Assembly (NCBI GenBank): GCA_947492375.1
Contig: CANLMI010000001.1
Span: 868,001 to 932,000, forward strand
Length of the DNA: 64,000 bases
Direction: 5' to 3'
Source of the DNA: an uncultured Kordiimonas sp.
GTDB lineage: Bacteria > Pseudomonadota > Alphaproteobacteria > Sphingomonadales > Kordiimonadaceae
Position numbers and translations under genes: made by a program. Numbering within the stretch: position 1 is the first letter of the stretch; the number at the start of each line of letters is the position of its first letter. This document shows, one piece after another, positions 58,866 to 64,000 of the stretch. The notes under the pieces were generated by a model. The model did not search any database and was not told the origin of the DNA. It saw only the letters and a list, made by a program, of their open reading frames with translations.

Positions 58866-58899
58866 GAAAAAGCCCGGTCATCATTGACCGGGCTTTTTC
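58866..58899. terminator. Strong bidirectional terminator between gltA and the RTX gene
   Basis: GAAAAAGCCCGGTCA (58866-58880) and TGACCGGGCTTTTTC (58885-58899) form a perfect 15-bp stem with a 4-base loop, with T runs on both strands. It ends gltA transcription, and the RTX transcript from the other side. Confidence 0.95.
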
Positions 58900-58900
58900 A

Positions 58901-59545
58901 TTAAAAACCTAAGCTTTCAACTGAAATATTAGCAACGCCCGAAATGGAATCCAATAAGCCGTTTACAAAATCATCTGTAGTAAACAAACTAAACCCAGGA
59001 AATGATGTAAAATGGTCAATTTCAATACTATTTCCACTTCCATCACTGATGGTAATATCAAAAATAGCATTCTCAGGCCCAGAAGCACCAGAAATGACAC
59101 CAGTATCAAATTCAATACTTAAATTACTAACATTTTCAAATACTAAAAGATCATTTCCTAAAGCATTAAATTGGAAATCAGATATATTATCGTCCCCAAA
59201 ATTACCGGCGAAGAAAAACACATCATCCCCACTTCCACCAGATAGGTCATCATTTCCACTACCCCCGGTAAGTGTATCATTTCCAGTTCCACCAACAAGG
59301 TCATCATTACCAGAACCACCAAATATATTATCGTTGCCAGCACCACCAGTTACATCGTCGTCACCAGCTGCACCGAAAACAACATCGTTACCCGTGCCGC
59401 CTTCAAGAGTATCTCGGCCAGCAGCCCCACCAATGGTGTCATTGCCTGCACCGCCGTTTACAAAATCATTACCACCTCGCGCAAATATCTCATCTGCTTC
59501 GGTTGTTCCCATAATAATGTCATCATCATCTGTTGCATTAAACAT
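58901..59545 (-). CDS. Small RTX calcium-binding protein, probable type I secretion substrate
   Basis: A 214-residue acidic protein. Residues 21-110 hold about ten RTX nonapeptides of the form GGxGNDxLx (for example GGAGNDTI, GGTGNDVV, GGSGNDDL), which fold as a calcium-loaded beta roll. Residues 110-214 are a hydrophobic/acidic C-terminal region of the sort that carries type I secretion signals. There is no N-terminal signal peptide, which fits type I secretion. No enzymatic domain is visible. No exporter genes are in the window. It occupies the place where lpxA/lpxI/lpxB normally lie. Frames on the opposite strand are mirror products of the repeats. Confidence 0.85.
   Translation of the reverse strand: MFNATDDDDIIMGTTEADEIFARGGNDFVNGGAGNDTIGGAAGRDTLEGGTGNDVVFGAAGDDDVTGGAGNDNIFGGSGNDDLVGGTGNDTLTGGSGNDDLSGGSGDDVFFFAGNFGDDNISDFQFNALGNDLLVFENVSNLSIEFDTGVISGASGPENAIFDITISDGSGNSIEIDHFTSFPGFSLFTTDDFVNGLLDSISGVANISVESLGF
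59216..59485 (-). repeat. 27-bp coding repeats of the RTX domain
   Basis: About ten 27-base units encoding the GGxGxDxxx nonapeptides lie in tandem within the RTX gene. They are diverged from each other but hold the Gly-Gly and Asn/Asp-Asp codons. Such arrays can gain or lose units by slippage. Confidence 0.8.
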
Positions 59546-59670
59546 AATATATTCCCAATCATGCTAGTATGTTAAAACAAGGCGTCATCGCCATATTTAA
59601 TAATACAATTAAAAATGGTTATTTTATGCTAATGAATAACAATAAAGCTTTAAAAGAGCATGTTTTCAAC

Positions 59671-59696
59671 AAAAAAGGCAGCAAATGCCGCCTTTT
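59671..59696 (-). terminator. Rho-independent terminator after fabZ
   Basis: On the minus strand AAAAGGCGGC pairs with GCTGCCTTTT around the loop ATTT, with one G-U pair, followed by TTTTTT. It lies 35 bases past the fabZ stop codon and ends the rseP-bamA-skp-fabZ transcript. Confidence 0.85.
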
Positions 59697-59730
59697 ACAA
59701 TCTATAGATTATTGCTATACTTTGGATACT

Positions 59731-60174
59731 TTAATTCTCTTTTGCCCCCAGCATTGCGGTTAATTTTGCCTGACAAACCACGGTTCCTTCAACAGATGCC
59801 TCTGCATCAAATTTCCACACAGCCCCCCCGCCGCGCGTCTTCGTTAATTTCATTTCCAATCGATCACCAGGCTCCACAGGTTTTCGAAATTTGGCACCAT
59901 CAATACCCATGAAATAAACCACGCGACCTTGCGCATCTTCACCAAGGAAATCAACCGCGATAACAGCCGCCGTTTGTGCCATCGCTTCTAAAATTAAAAC
60001 CCCTGGCATAACTGGCTTTTGCGGAAAATGCCCCGGGAAAAATGGTTCATTAATTGTGACGTTTTTAATGCCAGTAGCACTTTCACCAGATACTACGTCG
60101 ATAACTTTATCAATCAACAAAAAAGGATAACGATGCGGGATCATTTCCATAATCTGATTAATATCAAATTCCAT
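59731..60174 (-). CDS. fabZ: 3-hydroxyacyl-ACP dehydratase FabZ
   Basis: A 147-residue hot-dog-fold enzyme of fatty acid synthesis. The catalytic pair is His49 (FFPGHFPQKPVMPG) and Glu63 (LILEAMAQ). I chose the ATG at 60174 because GGAGG lies seven bases before it. In nearly all alphaproteobacteria fabZ lies between lpxD and lpxA; here skp is upstream and an RTX gene downstream, so its lipid A partners are gone while the fatty-acid gene remains. Confidence 0.96.
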   Translation of the reverse strand: MEFDINQIMEMIPHRYPFLLIDKVIDVVSGESATGIKNVTINEPFFPGHFPQKPVMPGVLILEAMAQTAAVIAVDFLGEDAQGRVVYFMGIDGAKFRKPVEPGDRLEMKLTKTRGGGAVWKFDAEASVEGTVVCQAKLTAMLGAKEN

Positions 60175-60208
60175 CTTCAGCCTCCAAATATCTACAGCGT
60201 TCAACAAA

Positions 60209-60243
60209 AGAGCCTCCAGGTAATCATATCACCTGAAGGCTCT
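60209..60243 (-). terminator. Hairpin between skp and fabZ
   Basis: On the minus strand AGAGCCTTCAGGT pairs with ACCTGGAGGCTCT (7 and 5 bp around one mismatched pair) across a 9-base loop, followed by TTTTG. It lies 20 bases past the skp stop and could be a partial terminator or an RNA-processing site. It sits exactly where lpxD would be expected. Confidence 0.7.
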
Positions 60244-60262
60244 AATAATCTATCTTTTAAAC

Positions 60263-60856
60263 TTAATTGCCGTCAGTCGGTGTCGCAGCAGCTGGTTGTG
60301 CCGCCGACCGCTGCGGTAATGTAAGCGTCACAGCAGGCAATTCAGCATCCAATTGTTCAATAAACTCAGTTGTAACATCGATACCTGATGCTGAACCCAT
60401 TACGAGCCGTTTGATCATAATAATTTGTGCATTCCGATCAGCCAAAATCTTACGAATTACAGGCTGCCTTGCACGCTCCACCTGAGTTGCTGCTTCTTGG
60501 CGTAACTTATCAAATTGAAGTTCTGAAATCTGAAGGGCACGTTGAGCATTAACAAATTGCGTCTCCAACCCTTTTCGCTCTTCTTCGTATTTATCGTTAC
60601 CGATAATCGACTTGCGTTGTTCCAAATCAGCCATAAGCTGCTCGACCTGGCCACCACGAGAGACGAACTGGCGCAACTGAACAATATTCTGACGCAGTTC
60701 ATTCACTTGCAGATTAAAGTCTTTATAAGCAGCTGCTTCGCGCTCGACGCGCTCATCATCGACAATAAGGATTTGTGCTTCAAGAGCTGTCCCCAAACCC
60801 AGAAATGCGATCAAAGCTGCCGCAGTAATTTTTATCATTTTAAGCACAGAGGCCAT
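60263..60856 (-). CDS. skp: Periplasmic chaperone Skp/OmpH family protein
   Basis: A 197-residue exported chaperone for outer-membrane proteins. A signal peptide covers about 1-27 (ending ALEAQ). The rest is a long helical, coiled-coil arm region (about 40-130, rich in Arg, Glu and Gln) with the family beta core on both sides. It delivers unfolded proteins to BamA, whose gene ends 23 bases upstream. AAGGAAC precedes the ATG at 60856. Confidence 0.9.
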   Translation of the reverse strand: MASVLKMIKITAAALIAFLGLGTALEAQILIVDDERVEREAAAYKDFNLQVNELRQNIVQLRQFVSRGGQVEQLMADLEQRKSIIGNDKYEEERKGLETQFVNAQRALQISELQFDKLRQEAATQVERARQPVIRKILADRNAQIIMIKRLVMGSASGIDVTTEFIEQLDAELPAVTLTLPQRSAAQPAAATPTDGN

Positions 60857-60879
60857 AGCTAGTTCCTTAATAGTATCAT

Positions 60880-63540
60880 TTAGAATGTGGTACCCACATT
60901 AAATTGAAGTGTCTGAGTATCATCTCCGAGTTGACGACGCAATGTTCTTGCAAGGTCAATTCGGAATGGGCCAAACGGTGACTGCCACGAAAACCCAATA
61001 CCAATAGAGATACGAGGGCTTGGCGAGTCACCAGCCAAGCACGTTGTACCAGAAAACCCGAGTTCATTCGCTGCATCAGCGAGGGTTAGGTCACCGGCAG
61101 AGACTGAAGTCTGGAAAGCTGTAAAAGTTTGCCTGTCAAATGGGCAATCAGGAAAGATAGAGTTTTCGGCACGGAATAATGATCCGACATCAAAGAAAGC
61201 CGAAGCGTTAATACCCGATTCCAGTGCAGCATCACCAAGAGGGAAGAAAAGTTCTGCACGGCCAATATAAAAAGCACGCCCACCTAATGCACCGAATGCC
61301 TGCTCAGGATTTTGGGTTTGAGCTATAATATTAAACTGCCTTGGGCCTACACCCGCATTATCAAAGCCACGTAATCTTGGCCCGCCAAGGAAGAACAGAT
61401 CATTTAAGCGTACAGCCTGATTAATGCCTTCAATAAGACCACCTTCAGCGCCTAACCTCAGTGTCCAACCGTTATATGGCGTCCAGTAATTATCAACACT
61501 TGCAGTTGTTTGAAGGTACTTAACACTACCGCCAAGGCCCGCAAAATTCTGATTAAACCGAATAGAGCGCCCACGAGTTGGCCGAATAATACTGTTTCGA
61601 CTATCAGTACCTAAAGTATATCCAATAATAGACTGTGTTCTTTGACCAATCGAATTACCGAAAAACGGGTTAAACTCGGTTAAAATATCCTCGGCCTGCG
61701 TATCTGAAAGGTCGTTAACATCTTCAATGCCAAAAAAGTCTTCGATAGTAATTACACCATCACCATTAGTATCAGCATCAGCAAGTAAATCGGGATTGGT
61801 TTGGCTAACGGCGATAACGCTATTGATTGTATTTTCAGCATTGCTAAGAAGAACAAAACGACCAAACGAAGCATTATCAGTTCTTAGTGTATAACGAAGC
61901 CCTAAAGACCAAAATTCATTTAACGCTGCTCCAGCCCTTAATTGAAAACCTAAAGCACGATTTTGTAGACCATTTTGTGTAATACCATTACCCAAGTTGG
62001 TGGTGTCAGTATTTGTTGCAAAAATATTAAAACCGCCAGAAACACTACGGCCAAATAAATATGGCTCGGTAAAGTCCAAATTAACACTTTGTTGAAAGCT
62101 TGATAACTGAGTGGAAAGTCCAAGAGACTGCCCTCGCCCTAGAAGGTTTCTTTGACGTATTGAAGCGTTAAAAATAAAGTTTTGTACGCTTGAAAAGCCT
62201 GCACCAAGGTTTAATTCACCAGTTGCCTGTTCTTCAATACCAACATCTAAAACAAGCCGATCAGGTGTAGAGCCCGGTAATTGCTCAATTTCGATTTCGC
62301 GGAAAAAACTAAGCCGGCGTAGACGGTTTTCGGATCGGTTCACAAGCGCTGAATTGAAGGCATCCCCTTCTTGCAGGCGGAGTTCACGGCGAACAACTTT
62401 ATCGAGCGTTGTAACATTACCATGAATACGAATGCGTTCTACATAAACGCGCGGTGCATCCAATACTCTGAATGTAATACCAATCGATCTATCTTCACGG
62501 TTACGATCAATCCGCGGCCGGATATCAACAAAAGCATACCCCAGCAAACCTGCCGCATTTGTTAAAGCCTCAATAGTTTGTTCAATTGCTTCGGCATTAT
62601 ATGTCTGCCCTTTGCGCATCAAGAGAAAAGCTTCAAACAGAATTGGGTCTACATCACGAATTTCACTATCGACAGAAATATCACCAAATTGATATACTTC
62701 CCCTTCTTCGACCGTAAAGGTAACAAAAAAGTCTTCGCGGTCCGGTGTTAATTCGGAAATGGCTGATACAACACGAAAATCTGCATATCCTTCATTCAGA
62801 TAAAACTGTCGTAGAACCTGTTGATCATATGCCTGACGATCAGGATCAAAAGTATCATTCGAGCCAAAAATTTTCCACCAACGTGACTCTTTGGTCGCGA
62901 GTACATCTTTCAGGTCGCCGTCGCTATATTGCTGGTTTCCAATGAAATTGATCTTACTGATCCGAGTTTTCGGGCCTTCTTGAATCTCGAACAAAACATC
63001 AACACGGTTCTGTTCTAGTTGAACCACTTTTGGTTCAATAATAGCTGCAAACCGGCCAGAATTTCTATAGAGCGCCAAAATTCGCTCCACATCAGCCCGA
63101 ACCTTCGCGCGTGTAAATATTGTCCGTGGGCGTAAACGCACTTCTTCCAGAAGTTCCTCACGGTCCAATCGCTTATTACCTTCAAAAACTACGCGGTTAA
63201 TGATTGGGTTTTCGACAACCTTAATAATAAGCGTGCCTTGTTGCTCGAGTATTTCAACATCCGCAAACAACCCCGTTGCAAAAAGATTTTTTGTGCTTTC
63301 ATTAATTTTAGCGAAATCAAATGGATCACCAGACCTAATAGTGAGGTAAGAAGCAACCGTTTCCGGCTCCACACGCTCACTGCCAATTACAGAAATTTGC
63401 CGGATTGTTGGTAACGCTTGCTCTTGTCCACCAGCAGGTTGCTGTGCAGAAACTAGACTGGTGTTCAAAGCCCCGAAAACGATTGAAGTACAAGCAACAA
63501 CAACCAGATAGAAATAATTTAACCGCAAAACTTTGCTCAC
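60880..63540 (-). CDS. bamA: Outer membrane protein assembly factor BamA
   Basis: An 886-residue outer-membrane insertase. A signal peptide (about 1-32) is followed by five POTRA domains (about 45-435) and a 16-strand barrel ending in Phe (LQFNVGTTF), as required for recognition. The loop-6 motif RGF is at 724-726. Unusual features are an EF-hand-like acidic loop DTNGDGVITIED (590-601) in a barrel loop of about 60 residues, and two cysteines (C799, C834) that may form a disulfide outside the membrane. The length is above the usual 760-800. It sits between rseP and skp in the normal order. Confidence 0.97.
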   Translation of the reverse strand: MSKVLRLNYFYLVVVACTSIVFGALNTSLVSAQQPAGGQEQALPTIRQISVIGSERVEPETVASYLTIRSGDPFDFAKINESTKNLFATGLFADVEILEQQGTLIIKVVENPIINRVVFEGNKRLDREELLEEVRLRPRTIFTRAKVRADVERILALYRNSGRFAAIIEPKVVQLEQNRVDVLFEIQEGPKTRISKINFIGNQQYSDGDLKDVLATKESRWWKIFGSNDTFDPDRQAYDQQVLRQFYLNEGYADFRVVSAISELTPDREDFFVTFTVEEGEVYQFGDISVDSEIRDVDPILFEAFLLMRKGQTYNAEAIEQTIEALTNAAGLLGYAFVDIRPRIDRNREDRSIGITFRVLDAPRVYVERIRIHGNVTTLDKVVRRELRLQEGDAFNSALVNRSENRLRRLSFFREIEIEQLPGSTPDRLVLDVGIEEQATGELNLGAGFSSVQNFIFNASIRQRNLLGRGQSLGLSTQLSSFQQSVNLDFTEPYLFGRSVSGGFNIFATNTDTTNLGNGITQNGLQNRALGFQLRAGAALNEFWSLGLRYTLRTDNASFGRFVLLSNAENTINSVIAVSQTNPDLLADADTNGDGVITIEDFFGIEDVNDLSDTQAEDILTEFNPFFGNSIGQRTQSIIGYTLGTDSRNSIIRPTRGRSIRFNQNFAGLGGSVKYLQTTASVDNYWTPYNGWTLRLGAEGGLIEGINQAVRLNDLFFLGGPRLRGFDNAGVGPRQFNIIAQTQNPEQAFGALGGRAFYIGRAELFFPLGDAALESGINASAFFDVGSLFRAENSIFPDCPFDRQTFTAFQTSVSAGDLTLADAANELGFSGTTCLAGDSPSPRISIGIGFSWQSPFGPFRIDLARTLRRQLGDDTQTLQFNVGTTF

Positions 63541-63617
63541 TCTAATTATCAGTATACGTGCATTCGTATATTAAAAGTATAAATGCTCGTATAAACTATG
63601 TCCCGCCAGCAACTTAC

Positions 63618-64000
63618 CTATAGCACGATAGATTGCAAGTCATTCAGTGTTACAAACACCATAAAAATCAACATTAACGCCATTCCGGCGATATATCCCA
63701 CTTCCTGCGCCCGTTTTTGAAGCGGTGAACCCTTAATTGCTTCAACTAAATAAAACATCAGATGCCCACCGTCCAACACTGGAATCGGCAATAAATTTAC
63801 AATCCCCAGATTTATAGAAATCAATGCCAAGAATATAATAAAGTTCTGAAGTCCACGGCTCGCGGCTTCACCTGTCATTGTTGCGATTCGTACTGGTCCT
63901 CCCAGCTCTTTTACAGAGCGCAGGCCAACAATAATCTGGCCTGTTGTCGTAAAGATAGTACTTATAAGAGTACCAGTTTGACGTGCTCCTTCAGACAACG
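63618..64000 (-). CDS. rseP: Site-2 protease RseP, C-terminal part (cut by window end)
   Basis: The last 127 or so residues of an intramembrane zinc metalloprotease. Visible parts are the end of a PDZ domain, GQIIVGLRSVKELGGPVRIA, the third zinc ligand motif NLLPIPVLDGGHLMFYLVEAIKG and a final membrane helix. The HExxH site lies in the missing N-terminal part. RseP cuts anti-sigma factors and leftover signal peptides. It is 77 bases upstream of bamA in the conserved order. Confidence 0.95.
   Translation of the reverse strand, partial: LSEGARQTGTLISTIFTTTGQIIVGLRSVKELGGPVRIATMTGEAASRGLQNFIIFLALISINLGIVNLLPIPVLDGGHLMFYLVEAIKGSPLQKRAQEVGYIAGMALMLIFMVFVTLNDLQSIVL

Noticed and set aside
58944-59567. 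A 207-residue open frame on the plus strand opposite the RTX gene
   Set aside because: It is the mirror of the Gly/Asp-rich repeat codons, giving Pro/Ser-rich low-complexity sequence, and has no ribosome site.

Overview
The window is a bacterial chromosome segment, almost certainly from an alphaproteobacterium. The evidence is gene order: dusB-ntrB-ntrC-ntrY-ntrX-trkA-trkH-hfq-hflX-mazG, ispDF-pgpA-cinA, ratA-lipA-lpdA-pdhC-pdhB-pdhA-ftsB-eno, pyrG-secG-tpiA, ppiD-trpE-trpG-trpD-trpC-moaC-moeA-lexA-comEC-gltX-gltA and fabZ-skp-bamA-rseP are all alphaproteobacterial arrangements. A GAAC-N7-GAAC LexA box before lexA and lipoyl domains on both PdhB and PdhC agree. Base composition looks moderately AT-rich. 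The exact order is uncertain; a marine Kordiimonadales- or Sphingomonadales-like lineage is a guess.

Layout. 1-10.8 kb is accessory: a gene fragment, a sterol-desaturase-family membrane enzyme, two lipoprotein hydrolases (M16 peptidase, amidase), a beta-propeller protein, a 17-bp tandem repeat, a racemase-fold protein lacking both catalytic cysteines, a TerB-like protein, a MarR/metallo-hydrolase operon behind a 42-bp near-palindrome, and a glycerophosphodiester phosphodiesterase. 10.9-23.8 kb holds mazG, hflX, hfq, trkH, trkA and the two Ntr two-component systems with dusB. 23.9-27.1 kb carries ispDF, a zinc-ribbon/PgpA fusion, cinA and a PEP-CTERM protein. 27.2-38 kb is the pyruvate dehydrogenase/lipoate region plus ftsB and eno, all on the minus strand, with two unknown membrane genes and a cupin inserted among the pdh genes. 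38.2-40.6 kb has an M20 peptidase and a SUMF1-like protein. 40.7-43.7 kb has pyrG, secG and tpiA. 43.9-53.7 kb has ppiD, the tryptophan genes (split by an inverted polysaccharide deacetylase gene), moaC-moeA and lexA. 53.8-64 kb has comEC, gltX, gltA, a small RTX protein, fabZ, skp, bamA and the 3' part of rseP. No stretch over about 260 bases lacks a gene. I saw no tRNA, rRNA, CRISPR array or transposase.

How it works together. The core supplies central carbon metabolism (enolase, PDH complex, citrate synthase, TIM), nitrogen sensing, potassium uptake, RNA-based regulation (Hfq), tryptophan and molybdenum-cofactor synthesis, SOS control and outer-membrane protein assembly. The most striking negative signal is that lipopolysaccharide genes are missing from two conserved places at once. 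kdsA is absent between pyrG and eno. lpxD is absent between skp and fabZ, and lpxA/lpxI/lpxB are absent between fabZ and gltA. The flanking housekeeping genes, including fabZ, are intact. This suggests an outer membrane built without canonical lipid A-Kdo, or relocation of those genes. Other points of note are the Zn-ribbon-PgpA fusion, a hairpin that hides the ribosome binding site of a DUF3667 gene, an EF-hand-like loop inside the BamA barrel, and several palindromic operator candidates (MarR, NtrC-like, secG, PEP-CTERM).
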